The notes beneath the pieces were generated by a model that had not been told where the DNA came from, did not search any database, and saw only the letters and a list, made by a program, of their open reading frames with translations. A DNA stretch of 64,000 bases, taken from NCBI GenBank assembly GCA_964625575.1, contig CAZVBQ010000008.1, positions 1 to 64,000 on the forward strand. Direction: 5' to 3'. This document shows, piece after piece, positions 40,728-50,121 of this stretch. Positions within the stretch are counted from its first letter, which is position 1. Each line of letters begins with the position of its first letter. Position numbers and translations under genes: made by a program. Source of the stretch: UTCHB3 sp964625575. Lineage in GTDB: Bacteria > Bacteroidota > Ignavibacteria > Ignavibacteriales > Ignavibacteriaceae.

Positions 40728-41246
40728 ATGCCACTCAGAAAACAAGAGGGTGTCCCCAAGATACCAAAGACACGGAAGAAGACCATTGATAAAATGAAGA
40801 GCACAACCCCGGTGAAAACCGGGGATGTGATCGAGTACAGGGCAATGGTTTACTACCACTACGATAAAGTGCAGAAAAGACAGTTCTACGTTCTGACCCT
40901 CACCACGGTAAAAGAGTTCGTTTACATGAACTACGAAATTTCCGTGGATGTAAGAAAGGTCAGGGATGTTATCGATGTCAGCCTCCTCGGTCTGAACACG
41001 AGACAGTCATACTATGTGCAGCCCGGCCCCGCGAGGGTTGATCTCTACTTTGAAGACCTTTTCGGGAAGCACACGTTCAATGTAATTAAACAGGATGGCA
41101 GCATCAACTCGTTCACGGTGGATTTCAACATCTACAAGAAGGAAATGCTGGTGGTTGACGAAACCATGCCCGAGAAGAAGAACAACAGGCTTTTTTGCAC
41201 TTTCAGGCCCGCCCCTGAAATGAACACTTTCGAAGAGGTTAACTAA
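40728..41246 (+). CDS. Conserved-looking hypothetical protein
   Basis: I do not recognise this 172-residue protein. The N-terminus is strongly basic (about 1-25, KIPKTRKKTIDKMK), followed by a predicted beta-rich domain (about 30-172) with YRAMVYYHYDKVQKRQFY and YFEDLFGKHTFNVIKQDG. It has no signal peptide or TM helix. The basic extension could bind nucleic acid or membrane, or the true start could be the ATG at the MKSTTPVKTGD site (residue 23). It lies 12 nt after EIIA and 3 nt before lgt, so it is probably in one transcript. Confidence 0.6.
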   Translation: MPLRKQEGVPKIPKTRKKTIDKMKSTTPVKTGDVIEYRAMVYYHYDKVQKRQFYVLTLTTVKEFVYMNYEISVDVRKVRDVIDVSLLGLNTRQSYYVQPGPARVDLYFEDLFGKHTFNVIKQDGSINSFTVDFNIYKKEMLVVDETMPEKKNNRLFCTFRPAPEMNTFEEVN

Positions 41247-41249
41247 CCG

Positions 41250-42134
41250 ATGTATCCTGAAATTGTTTCATTTGGTCCACTTACCGTTCACAGTTACGGA
41301 CTGATGCTCGGAATTTCATTTATTGTCGCGAGTTGGATGCTCTCAAAGGAGTTTGAAAGAAAGGGTGTGGATACTTCCCTTGCCACCGAAGTGACGCTGT
41401 TGGCTATAGTTTTCGGCGTGCTCGGCAGCAAGCTCTTTCATCTCTTCTCGAATCCGGGCGAATTCAAGTCTGACCCCATAGGAGCGATCTTTTCCCCCGG
41501 TGGACTCGTTTTCCACGGTGGTCTTCTGCTCGCCATGCTCGCGATATATATCAGATTGCGTCAAAAGAAAATACCATTTTTGTTTGTGGCTGACTCCGTT
41601 GCCCCCGCTCTCGCGCTGGCTTACGGAATTGGCAGGATCGGCTGTCACCTTGCCGGTGATGGCGATTATGGTTTGCCCACCTCCCTCCCTTGGGGTACCA
41701 ATTATGAGCACGGTATAGTAAAACCGTCACTCATGTTCCTCGGTTCCGAAGTGGCGAAGGCATATCCAGGTGGACTTGTTCCGGACAACACACCACTTCA
41801 TCCCACACCAATGTATGAGTTTTTCGCGATGGTCATTCTGACCGGCATCCTTTGGAAACTCAGGACAAAAGACTGGCCAATTGGAAAGCTGTTCTCGATC
41901 TATCTTGTCGGCGCGGGACTTGAGAGGTTCCTCGTCGAATTTATCAGATTGAATCCCAGACTTTTCCTTGGCTTGAGCGAGGCGCAACTTGTCGCGTTAG
42001 GACTATTTTCCGCCGGCGCCTGGGGGGTGTATTATTACACGTTCCAAAACCCGGATAAGCCAAGGTTTGTGGTTCCCGAGTCTCTTAAGCCGAAAAAAGA
42101 GGGTGAGGAACCCAAGAAGAAAAAGAAAAATTGA
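41250..42134 (+). CDS. lgt: Prolipoprotein diacylglyceryl transferase
   Basis: Lgt adds diacylglycerol to the lipobox Cys of prelipoproteins, consistent with the many lipoproteins here. The 294-residue polytopic protein has FHGGLLLAM, the signature GRIGCHLAGDGDYG (containing the catalytic-loop Arg), HPTPMYEFF and a Lys-rich C-terminal tail. The length is normal. The tail overlaps the rlmB start by 4 nt. Confidence 0.95.
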   Translation: MYPEIVSFGPLTVHSYGLMLGISFIVASWMLSKEFERKGVDTSLATEVTLLAIVFGVLGSKLFHLFSNPGEFKSDPIGAIFSPGGLVFHGGLLLAMLAIYIRLRQKKIPFLFVADSVAPALALAYGIGRIGCHLAGDGDYGLPTSLPWGTNYEHGIVKPSLMFLGSEVAKAYPGGLVPDNTPLHPTPMYEFFAMVILTGILWKLRTKDWPIGKLFSIYLVGAGLERFLVEFIRLNPRLFLGLSEAQLVALGLFSAGAWGVYYYTFQNPDKPRFVVPESLKPKKEGEEPKKKKKN

Positions 42135-42871
42135 GCGAATCGATCGTGATCGCCGGCAGAAAGCCGGTGCTTGAAGCCCTTAAAGCCGGCGGGAAAGTTG
42201 ACATTGTCTTCTTTCAGCGCGGAATAAAAGGGGAATTGCTCAAAGAGATATCGGAACTTGCCTTAAAGCGTAAGATCCCCGTGTCAGAAGTTGACAACAG
42301 AAAATTCGCCGATCTTACCCGTGGTGTTGAAACCTCTCAAGGGGTGGCGGCGAAGGTGAGGGCGTTCCGCACCGTCTCACTCGATGAGATGATCAATCAC
42401 TCCCTCAAAAGAAACAAACTGTTGCTCGCCCTCGATTCCGTTCAGGATCCCCACAATCTTGGCGCGATAATACGTTCTGCCGAGTGTGCGGGAGTTGACG
42501 GGATAATAGTTACCAAACACTCGAGTGCCCCTCTGAATATCACCGCTTTCAAAACCTCCGCGGGTGCCGCTGCTTACATGATGATAGCCGAAGTCAACAA
42601 TCTTGTAACTGCCATGGAAGATTGTCAGAAGGCGGGGTATTGGTCGGTTGGTCTCGCGCTTGACGAAAAAGCCGGAAAGCCGAAGATTGACTACACATCG
42701 CCACTTCTGATTGTATCCGGAAATGAAGAGAAGGGTATCCGCCGCTTGGTGAAGGAGAAGTGCGACTTTGTTTTACAGATCCCGATGCTCGGGCAGATAC
42801 AATCACTCAATGTATCTGTTGCAACCGGTGTTGCCCTCTTTAACGTTTTGCGTGAACGCGGACTCTGGTAA
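42131..42871 (+). CDS. rlmB: 23S rRNA (guanosine-2'-O)-methyltransferase, RlmB/TrmH family
   Basis: The 246-residue SPOUT methyltransferase has an N-terminal substrate-binding domain (about 1-75) and the knot signatures LALDSVQDPHNLGAIIRSAE, LIVSGNEEKGI and IPMLGQIQSLNVSVATG. It matches RlmB, which modifies G2251 of 23S rRNA; related paralogues with other targets are hard to exclude. The TTG start at 42131 overlaps the lgt stop by 4 nt. A second SpoU enzyme is at 58934. Confidence 0.86.
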   Translation: MSESIVIAGRKPVLEALKAGGKVDIVFFQRGIKGELLKEISELALKRKIPVSEVDNRKFADLTRGVETSQGVAAKVRAFRTVSLDEMINHSLKRNKLLLALDSVQDPHNLGAIIRSAECAGVDGIIVTKHSSAPLNITAFKTSAGAAAYMMIAEVNNLVTAMEDCQKAGYWSVGLALDEKAGKPKIDYTSPLLIVSGNEEKGIRRLVKEKCDFVLQIPMLGQIQSLNVSVATGVALFNVLRERGLW

Positions 42872-42947
42872 GTAGCAAATTATCGCTTGCTCATCCCTCC
42901 AAATATCATTATTTTTATTTCGCATTATTAAATATTAAGTGACTATT

Positions 42948-43370
42948 ATGGACTTTTTAACAGGTAAAATCCAGTTCAATACGAACGGGGATTCAGACAT
43001 TAAAGACCTCACCGCGGATGTTGAAAAGATAATTTCAGAACACGGTTATACCGAAGGAAATGTGCTCCTTTTCGTTCCGGGCTCAACTGCCGCGCTGACG
43101 ACAATAGAATTCGAACCGGGTCTCCTGAAAGACTATCCCGAATTCATGGAAAAACTCGTCCCTGCCGGGAAGATTTATCATCACGACATGACCTGGCACG
43201 ACGGAAACGGACATTCACACATCCGTGCCGCGCTTCAGGGGCCATCCCTCCACATCCCTTTCATTAAAGGGAGACTCACCCTCGGCACCTGGCAGCAGGT
43301 TATATTCATCGATTTCGATACCCGCCCGCGGGAAAGAACCGTGGTGTATCAGATTATTGGCGATAAGTAG
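42948..43370 (+). CDS. YjbQ family protein (UPF0047)
   Basis: The 140-residue protein matches YjbQ/UPF0047, reported as having secondary thiamine-phosphate synthase activity. Conserved features are FVPGSTAALTTIE, the His-rich HHDMTWHDGNGHSH and LGTWQQVIFIDFD...RERTVVYQIIG. I chose the ATG at 42948; a GTG at 42939 adds three residues. The stop TAG begins a TGTTTGG-type repeat tract. It stands alone between rlmB and the amylase. Confidence 0.85.
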   Translation: MDFLTGKIQFNTNGDSDIKDLTADVEKIISEHGYTEGNVLLFVPGSTAALTTIEFEPGLLKDYPEFMEKLVPAGKIYHHDMTWHDGNGHSHIRAALQGPSLHIPFIKGRLTLGTWQQVIFIDFDTRPRERTVVYQIIGDK

Positions 43371-43444
43371 TGTTTGGTGTTTGGGGTGGGGTGTTTGGTG
43401 AGATAAATCTTCCAAATCCCAAATCCCAAACCCCATACCCCAAA
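43368..43444 (+). repeat. TGTTTGG repeat tract with complementary arm
   Basis: Starting at the TAG stop of the yjbQ-like gene, TGTTTGG/TGGGG units (43371-43399) are followed by a complementary tract of CCAAATC/CCCAAA units (43411-43444). TTTGGGGTGGGGT (43380-43392) can pair with ACCCCATACCCCAAA (43430-43444), so the tract can form a hairpin with a small bulge. It could terminate transcription before the amylase gene. Confidence 0.6.
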
Positions 43445-43473
43445 AAGTTTAATAACAAACGAACCGAGACCAT

Positions 43474-46299
43474 ATGAAGAAGATACTGTTTGCATTTATT
43501 ATCCTGTTCACTTTCACGCGCGCGCAGGGGGAACTGGAGTGGACGCCCTATTTCGCGACCCCGAACGATTCAATTGTTATTATTTATGACGCCTCAAAAG
43601 GAAATGCCGCGCTTACAAGCACCTTCCCGGTCTATGCCCACACAGGGGTTATAACAACGGAAAGTACGAGTCCATCCGACTGGCGTTACGTTAAAACCAA
43701 CTGGGGTCAGAACACCCCGGAAACACAATTGACGTTTATTGGCGGAACCAAATGGAAGATCGCGTTCAAGATCAGACAGTATTATGGCGTGCCAGAGAAT
43801 GAAACGATCCTTCAACTCGCGTTCGTGTTCAGAAATGCGGCCGGAACAGTCACGGGTAAAACCGCTGATGGTGGTGATATCTTCCTCCCACTCGCTCAAC
43901 CGGGTCAGACCGCGGCTATACTTCAACCTGCCACAGAGGGGTTGATCGCGCAGAACACCCAGGTGCCGGTACTCGCCATTGGGGCACCCGGTACGCAGAC
44001 AATGAAACTTTTTGTGAACGGAAATGAAGTTGCTTCCGTTAATAACGACTCAATAACTTATCAATTAACCGCTTCTTCGGTCGGCAAAACCCGCATTAAA
44101 GCCCTCGCCATTTCAGGCACAGGCGGTATGGGCTACGACTCAACTTATTATGTTGTACGCGGCACACCACCCGTGCAGGCACTCCCCGCGGGCGTGCAGG
44201 ATGGCATTAACTACCCAAACTCGTCATCCGCGACCCTTGTTCTTTATGCACCTCAGAAGCAGTTCGTTTACCTTATCGGTGACATGAACGGATGGGAGAT
44301 AGAGCCGGCTCACGAACTTTATAAAACGCCTGACGGCAACCGTTACTGGATCAACGTTTCAGACTTGACCCCCGGCCAGGAGTACCGTTTTCAATACCTT
44401 GTTGATAACACCATCAAAATAGGTGACCCCTATTCTGAAAAAGTGCTTGATCCTTGGAACGACAAATACATCGATTCCACGCGCTACCCCGGTTTGATAC
44501 CTTACCCGGTAGGGAAGACCTCAAATGTTGTATCGGTAATGCAGCCGGGTCAGGCACCATATCCCTGGCAGGTTACAAATTTCCAGAAGCCCGCGAAAGA
44601 GAAACTGGTGGTGTATGAGCTTCTGATAAGGGATTTTACGGCGGCACAGACATACAAGTCGATAGTCGACACGCTCGGCTACCTTCAGAGACTCGGGATC
44701 AACTGCATCGAACTGATGCCCATTATGGAGTTTGAAGGAAACAACAGTTGGGGCTACAACCCGATGTTTCACATGGCCGTTGACAAGTATTACGGACCCA
44801 AAAACGAGCTTAAAAGGCTCATTGATGAAGCCCATAAAAGAGGCATTGCCGTCGTTCTTGACATGGTTCTGAATCATGCCTTTGGATTAAATCCGATGGT
44901 AAGACTCTATTGGGATGCCGCGAACAACCGACCCGCGGCAAACAGCCCTTGGTTTAACCCGGTTGCCCGCCATCCTTATAATGTCGGGTTTGACTTCAAC
45001 CACGAAAGCCAGGCTACCAAAGACTACGTTGACCGCGTGAATAAATTCTGGATTCAGGAGTACAAGTTTGACGGTTTCAGGTTCGACCTTTCAAAGGGTT
45101 TCACCCAGACAAACAGCGGAAGCAACGTCGGCCAATGGGGTCAGTATGACCAGTCACGCATCAACCTGCTTACCAGAATGGCAAATCAGATCTGGACGGT
45201 TGACCCAAGTTCATACGTGATACTTGAACACTTCGCTGATAACGGTGAAGAGACTGTACTCGCCAACGCGGGAATGATGCTCTGGGGTAATCACAACTCG
45301 AACTACAGCGAAGCCACAATGGGCTGGCACGACAATAACAAGTCGAACTTCAGCGGTGTTTCATGGAAGAACAGGGGATGGGGCTCACCAAAACTTGTAG
45401 GTTACATGGAATCACACGATGAAGAAAGATTGATGTACAAAAACCTGCAATATGGTAATGTGAGCGGAAATTACAGCATAAAAAGCCTTTCCACCGCCAT
45501 CGCGCGTGAGAAGCTTGCCGGGGCATTCTTCTTCACTGTGCCGGGACCCAAAATGATCTGGCAGTTCGGCGAGCTTGGCTACGATGTTTCCATCTTCTAC
45601 CCCTGTGGAACAGATGCCTGCAAAACCGACATGAAACCGGTAAAGTGGGAGTACGCTCAAGACCCGTGGCGCGTGAAACTCTTCAAAACATGGGCTGAGC
45701 TCATAAACCTTAAAAAGAATTATGAAGCTTTCAGCAGCACCGATTTCTCGATCGATGCCGCGAACGCCCTTAAGACGATAAAGATAAATCACGCGACCAT
45801 GAACGTTGTGATAGTTGGTAATTTCGGAGTGACACAAGGCAGTTACAATCCCGGATTCCAGAACACAGGGAAGTGGTACGACTTTTTCTCCGGTGACTCG
45901 ATGACAGTTTCCGATGTTAACATGCAGGTTACACTTCTGCCCGGAGAGTTCAAGATATACACCACCCAGAAGCTGCCGACACCCGAGGCAGGTATCGCGA
46001 CTTCAGTTATTGAGAAGGATGAGGAGACACTTCCAACCGAGTTCAACTTGGATCAGAACTATCCGAACCCTTTTAACCCCTCGACGAAGATCAGTTTCAC
46101 GGTGCCCTCAACAGGGGTTGTTAACCTCGCGGTTTACAATTCTGTTGGTGAGCTCGTAAAGGTACTTGTCAACGAGACAATGGGACAGGGCAGGTATTCC
46201 GTCGACTTTGACGCGACAGGTCTCGCGAGCGGGATCTATTTTTACCGGCTTGTTTCAGAGGGAACAGTGCTGAGCAAAAAAATGATTTTGTTGAAGTAA
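43474..46299 (+). CDS. T9SS-targeted GH13 alpha-amylase with CBM48-like domain
   Basis: The 941-residue protein has a signal peptide (1-17), an N-terminal beta domain (about 20-240), a CBM48/E-set-like domain (about 245-335, with VYLIGDMNGWE), and a GH13 catalytic domain (about 365-790). Nucleophile Asp538 lies in FDGFRFDLSKG, acid/base Glu585 in VILEHFAD, and MESHDEERL carries the third carboxylate. A Por-secretion C-terminal domain (about 865-941; LDQNYPNPFNPST ... KKMILLK) follows. It would be exported by the type IX system and act on alpha-glucans outside the cell. Confidence 0.92.
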   Translation: MKKILFAFIILFTFTRAQGELEWTPYFATPNDSIVIIYDASKGNAALTSTFPVYAHTGVITTESTSPSDWRYVKTNWGQNTPETQLTFIGGTKWKIAFKIRQYYGVPENETILQLAFVFRNAAGTVTGKTADGGDIFLPLAQPGQTAAILQPATEGLIAQNTQVPVLAIGAPGTQTMKLFVNGNEVASVNNDSITYQLTASSVGKTRIKALAISGTGGMGYDSTYYVVRGTPPVQALPAGVQDGINYPNSSSATLVLYAPQKQFVYLIGDMNGWEIEPAHELYKTPDGNRYWINVSDLTPGQEYRFQYLVDNTIKIGDPYSEKVLDPWNDKYIDSTRYPGLIPYPVGKTSNVVSVMQPGQAPYPWQVTNFQKPAKEKLVVYELLIRDFTAAQTYKSIVDTLGYLQRLGINCIELMPIMEFEGNNSWGYNPMFHMAVDKYYGPKNELKRLIDEAHKRGIAVVLDMVLNHAFGLNPMVRLYWDAANNRPAANSPWFNPVARHPYNVGFDFNHESQATKDYVDRVNKFWIQEYKFDGFRFDLSKGFTQTNSGSNVGQWGQYDQSRINLLTRMANQIWTVDPSSYVILEHFADNGEETVLANAGMMLWGNHNSNYSEATMGWHDNNKSNFSGVSWKNRGWGSPKLVGYMESHDEERLMYKNLQYGNVSGNYSIKSLSTAIAREKLAGAFFFTVPGPKMIWQFGELGYDVSIFYPCGTDACKTDMKPVKWEYAQDPWRVKLFKTWAELINLKKNYEAFSSTDFSIDAANALKTIKINHATMNVVIVGNFGVTQGSYNPGFQNTGKWYDFFSGDSMTVSDVNMQVTLLPGEFKIYTTQKLPTPEAGIATSVIEKDEETLPTEFNLDQNYPNPFNPSTKISFTVPSTGVVNLAVYNSVGELVKVLVNETMGQGRYSVDFDATGLASGIYFYRLVSEGTVLSKKMILLK

Positions 46300-46315
46300 A
46301 TACCAAAGGGCAAAT

Positions 46316-47308
46316 TTGCGATTCAGAGGAACAGCACTTTTAGCGGTATTCGCGCTTATATTAACGGGGTGTGAAACTTCACCCCCCGTTAATGTTGAGG
46401 AAAACATCTATGGCGGAGTGGCGGTGAATGGCTCTCCCCGGGGTGCCTCGATAATAGTTGACGGGGCGAATACGGGTAAGGCGATACCCGACACTGTTAC
46501 TGTGCTGGCGGGTATCCGTTCACTGCGTATTGAAAAAGACGGCTACATCTCTGAAACAAGAAGTGTAACAGTGCCAGGTCACGCGATAACTGAAGAAGTC
46601 TTTGATCTTGCCCCCGTAACGGAGCGGAAGCTGGTGGTGCTCGAAGATTTCGCCAACGTCTCCTGTGTGCCGTGTGTTACCTCGAACCGGGTGATTGAGT
46701 CGCTAAAGACCGGCACTTACAACGATTCGCAACTCCTTGTGATAAAGTACCACCTGAATTTCCCAAGCCCCAATGATCCGTTCTATCAGGCGAACAAATC
46801 CCAGTTGAACGCCCGGGGACAGCTTTACAATATCCTTTCAACTCCAACAACCTATATTGACGGACAATTGAAACCTGTCTCAAGCGACTCGAACCAGATA
46901 AAACAATACGTCGATCAGCAACTCGCAAAACCTGCTCTTTTCAGAATGAACGTTAGCGATTCGGTTTCGTTGGGGGTCATCCACGCGAAGGTAAGGATAA
47001 ATGTCCTCTCAATGCCACAGGTTGATTCAAGCGACATTGTCCTTCATGTTTACGCGTTGCAAACTGAGACGAGTTTCGCGAATCCCCCCGGAGCAAATGG
47101 TGAGACTGTTTTCCATGACGTGGTCAGGGGATTTTTCACCGGTACAGGTGGAATCATCCCGGTGATCAAGCAATCAGGGCAACAACTCACGTTTGATTTC
47201 TCCTTGGCAACCGGTAGCGGGTGGGATCTTGCAAAGATAAAGGTTGTCGCGTTTTTGCAGCACAAAACCACAAAAGAGATCTATCAGGCAGCATTTTCAG
47301 TAAATTAG
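46316..47308 (+). CDS. PEGA plus Omp28-like thioredoxin lipoprotein
   Basis: The 330-residue lipoprotein (Cys19 in LTGC) has a PEGA domain (about 35-97, GGVAVNGSPRGASIIVDGA) and a thioredoxin-like Omp28-related domain (about 105-330). Its CxxC is Cys117-Val-Pro-Cys120 in ANVSCVPC, near KYHLNFPSPNDPF. The start is a TTG at 46316, 17 nt after the amylase stop. It heads a run of four same-strand genes with short or overlapping junctions that combine thiol redox, a T9SS cargo and a barrel protein. The surface location is inferred from the lipobox. Confidence 0.78.
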   Translation: MRFRGTALLAVFALILTGCETSPPVNVEENIYGGVAVNGSPRGASIIVDGANTGKAIPDTVTVLAGIRSLRIEKDGYISETRSVTVPGHAITEEVFDLAPVTERKLVVLEDFANVSCVPCVTSNRVIESLKTGTYNDSQLLVIKYHLNFPSPNDPFYQANKSQLNARGQLYNILSTPTTYIDGQLKPVSSDSNQIKQYVDQQLAKPALFRMNVSDSVSLGVIHAKVRINVLSMPQVDSSDIVLHVYALQTETSFANPPGANGETVFHDVVRGFFTGTGGIIPVIKQSGQQLTFDFSLATGSGWDLAKIKVVAFLQHKTTKEIYQAAFSVN

Positions 47309-47316
47309 CGCAAATT

Positions 47317-48045
47317 ATGAAAAAAACTCTACTACTTTCCCTCTTTCTCATCGCGGGAACAATCGTACTGAGATCACAAACATTCCAATTCACACCCAAT
47401 CACACCACGGTGACCGACACGCTTGGGAGTGAACTGATTTTTGAGTTTGAACTAAAAAATATCTCGAACTCACCTCAAACCGTTTATATCGTAAGACCTG
47501 TGGAGGTGTTGCCCCACCCTGACTGGACATCTTCCCTCTGTTTCGATCAGGGATGTTTTGCCCCGTTTGTGGATAGCGTTGCAACCACGGTTGATTTCGG
47601 CAGTTCGCCAATTCAGCCGGGGGAATCGCGCGAGTTTTCGGTTCACATTTTCACCATGACGCAGGAAGGTTCCGCCACAGTGGTGGTTGAGGCGCACAAT
47701 CTCGCAAATCCATCGGAATCATACTCCCACACACTTACCGGGAGGACTTCCCCTGTTTCAGTTGAAAATGAAGCAGTGCCCGCTGAGTTTTCACTCGGTC
47801 AGAACCACCCTAATCCGTTCAACCCCTCCACCGTTATCAGTTACTCGTTGCCGGCCGGGGGCAATGTTGATATCACTGTTTACAACTCACTCGGAGAGAA
47901 GGTTATAACCCTCGTGGAAGGTGTACAGGAAGCAGGTAACCATCAGGTTTCGTTCAACGCTTCCGGACTTGGATCTGGAGTCTATTTTTACAGGCTTGTT
48001 TCAGCCAACTTCACTTCAACAAAGAAAATGCTCCTGGCAAAGTAA
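47317..48045 (+). CDS. Small T9SS-targeted protein with Ig-like domain
   Basis: The ATG at 47317 gives a signal peptide (about 1-20); a longer frame from 47221 is not supported. The 242-residue protein has an Ig-like beta domain (about 22-150) with a possible disulfide pair CFDQGC, and a Por-secretion C-terminal sorting domain (about 165-242, NHPNPFNPST ... KKMLLAK). It lies 8 nt after the Omp28-like gene and overlaps the TlpA-like gene by 1 nt, suggesting a shared job. Its function is unknown. Confidence 0.8.
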   Translation: MKKTLLLSLFLIAGTIVLRSQTFQFTPNHTTVTDTLGSELIFEFELKNISNSPQTVYIVRPVEVLPHPDWTSSLCFDQGCFAPFVDSVATTVDFGSSPIQPGESREFSVHIFTMTQEGSATVVVEAHNLANPSESYSHTLTGRTSPVSVENEAVPAEFSLGQNHPNPFNPSTVISYSLPAGGNVDITVYNSLGEKVITLVEGVQEAGNHQVSFNASGLGSGVYFYRLVSANFTSTKKMLLAK

Positions 48046-48536
48046 TGAAGAGATATTTACCCTTTTTTCTGTTACTGCTTTCCCTCTCCCTACTCGCGCA
48101 GGAGGGGAAGAAAGCCCCGGATTTCACTCTTGAAAATATTGATGGTGATCCCGTAACCCTTGGTGAGAACACCGGTTCGGGGCCCGTTGTGCTGAGCTTC
48201 TGGGCAACCTGGTGCAAGCCCTGTATAGAAGAGTTGCCTCACCTTGAGAAGATCTACTCTGAACTGAAAGAGAAGGGACTGAAGATATTCGCGATCTCGG
48301 TTGACGGAGAAAAGACCGCCGCCAAGGTAGAGCCTTTCGCGAAGACGAAGGGGATGCAGATCCCTGTTCTGCTTGATCCGAACGGGGATGTCGCCCGGGC
48401 ATTCTACGCGAAGGATGTTCCTTTCACAGTGCTTCTGAACGCTGCCGGTGAGATAGTTTACACCCACTCGGGATACAAGCTCGGGGATGAGTTGGAGCTC
48501 AGGGAGAAAATAACCGCGCTGATGGAAGTCAAGTGA
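48045..48536 (+). CDS. Secreted TlpA-like thioredoxin
   Basis: The 163-residue protein has a signal peptide (about 1-19) and a thioredoxin fold with Cys57 and Cys60 in FWATWCKPCIEELP. The overall pattern is that of TlpA/ResA thiol-disulfide oxidoreductases in the periplasm. It overlaps its neighbours by one or a few bases, so it is probably coexpressed with the Omp28-like lipoprotein, the T9SS cargo and the barrel protein. Confidence 0.9.
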   Translation: MKRYLPFFLLLLSLSLLAQEGKKAPDFTLENIDGDPVTLGENTGSGPVVLSFWATWCKPCIEELPHLEKIYSELKEKGLKIFAISVDGEKTAAKVEPFAKTKGMQIPVLLDPNGDVARAFYAKDVPFTVLLNAAGEIVYTHSGYKLGDELELREKITALMEVK

Positions 48537-50062
48537 TGAGAAAAGCCCTCTTCTTTCTTCTGATCCCTGCACTTCCGCTTTTTGCTCAAGACCTGTCCGC
48601 TCCCAAACTGCCTGCCGGTTTAAGTATTTTAAACCAGACAAAAGCTTCATACGATTTTGGAAAGAAGATATCGATCTTCGAAGATTGGCTGAACGTCGAT
48701 TACAGGCACGAAAACTTTACCGCCGGACTCCGTTATGAAACCTTCAAACCGAATGACCCCTCTCCCGCGATAAGCAGGGGGAAGGAGAACTACTCCGATA
48801 TCGCGTTCAAATATTTCACGGTTAACTTCGGAAACAAGAAGAGCAGTTTTGAGCTGACCGCCGGCAATTTTTATGCCCTCGTGGGAAGGGGAATGGTGCT
48901 CAGGAGTTATGAAGACAGAAACCTGCGGCTCGACAACAATCTTCAGGGTGTCCTCGTCCGCGCGGGTTATGCTGATTTCAAGCTTACCGCGCTTGCCGGT
49001 TCGGCTGCCAATTCTAATAATGACAGAAAAGACATCCTCTACCTCGCCGACCTTGAATACCGGGGCATGAAATGGCTGAAGGGAGGCGTTACCTTTGCTT
49101 CCAACAAGCCTGATCTTCCCGGAGTCGCGAACACCGATATCGGTTCACTCCGCCTTCAGACCTCGATCGGTTCACTCGACGGATACATCGAATACGGCCT
49201 GAAAAAGAACTCTGACATTCAGAGCGCGGCGTTCAAAGGAACCGAAAACTTCATCGGCAAAGGTTTTTATGGCTCACTCTCATATTACTACGACATTTTC
49301 TCATTAGTTGGCGAATATAAATATTACGATAATTTCGGTTTCAGGTCATTTGACCAAACGGTAAGTTACAATCAGCCACCTGCCACGAGGCGTGATTATA
49401 CCTACCTCCTCTTCAACCGGCATCCATCGACGCTTGATCCTGACAATGAACAGGGCTTCCAGATAGAAGCGAACGCGAATTTTTCTGATTACTCTTCGCT
49501 TCTGCTGCAATACTCTGAAACCAAAACACTCGACAACACTTCCTTCATTCAGAGGCTGTACAACCAGAATCTCGACCCAAGGGTGAAGTACAGGGAGGCA
49601 TCGGCGCAATACTCAGGTGAATTGTCGGACAAGCTCAAAATGATAGTTGCCCTCGGTTACAACGAAGAACTTGACGAGAATACCAGGAACTACACCGGGG
49701 TTCTCGATCTTAAATATTCGATCGACCCCAAAAACACGCTCCGCCTGATAGTTGAGCACCAGCAAACCAATAACAGAACAACGCTTGAAGATTACTTCGC
49801 CGACGTTCTTACTGTTGAATACCTGCGTTCGCCGAAATACTCAATTGCCTGGGTATCGGAAATGAAAACCAGAGAACCCCTCCCGGGTGAGAAAGTAAGG
49901 CTCTTCTGGAATTACCTTATCGGCACGATGAAGATAGGTGAGCATACAGATATCAGTCTTCTCGCGGGCTCACGCGAAGCGGGGATCATCTGCATTGGCG
50001 GCGTATGCAGATACGAACCTGAGTTCAGAGGAATAGAATTCAAGATGACAAACAGATTCTGA
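48536..50062 (+). CDS. DUF6029-like outer membrane beta-barrel protein
   Basis: The 508-residue protein has a signal peptide (about 1-20, ending LFAQ), repeated amphipathic beta strands and the conserved block GNFYALVGRGMVLRSYEDR typical of DUF6029-type Bacteroidota barrel proteins. It ends with RGIEFKMTNRF, a terminal-Phe barrel signal. The start is an ATG at 48536, overlapping the TlpA stop (TGATG); a GTG directly before is an alternative. It may be the channel or receptor of the four-gene redox cluster, which is inference. Confidence 0.75.
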   Translation: MRKALFFLLIPALPLFAQDLSAPKLPAGLSILNQTKASYDFGKKISIFEDWLNVDYRHENFTAGLRYETFKPNDPSPAISRGKENYSDIAFKYFTVNFGNKKSSFELTAGNFYALVGRGMVLRSYEDRNLRLDNNLQGVLVRAGYADFKLTALAGSAANSNNDRKDILYLADLEYRGMKWLKGGVTFASNKPDLPGVANTDIGSLRLQTSIGSLDGYIEYGLKKNSDIQSAAFKGTENFIGKGFYGSLSYYYDIFSLVGEYKYYDNFGFRSFDQTVSYNQPPATRRDYTYLLFNRHPSTLDPDNEQGFQIEANANFSDYSSLLLQYSETKTLDNTSFIQRLYNQNLDPRVKYREASAQYSGELSDKLKMIVALGYNEELDENTRNYTGVLDLKYSIDPKNTLRLIVEHQQTNNRTTLEDYFADVLTVEYLRSPKYSIAWVSEMKTREPLPGEKVRLFWNYLIGTMKIGEHTDISLLAGSREAGIICIGGVCRYEPEFRGIEFKMTNRF

Positions 50063-50121
50063 CAGGGAAAAATCGCGAGTTAACAGAAAAATATTGTATA
50101 ACTTCCGGTTCTTTCTTTATA

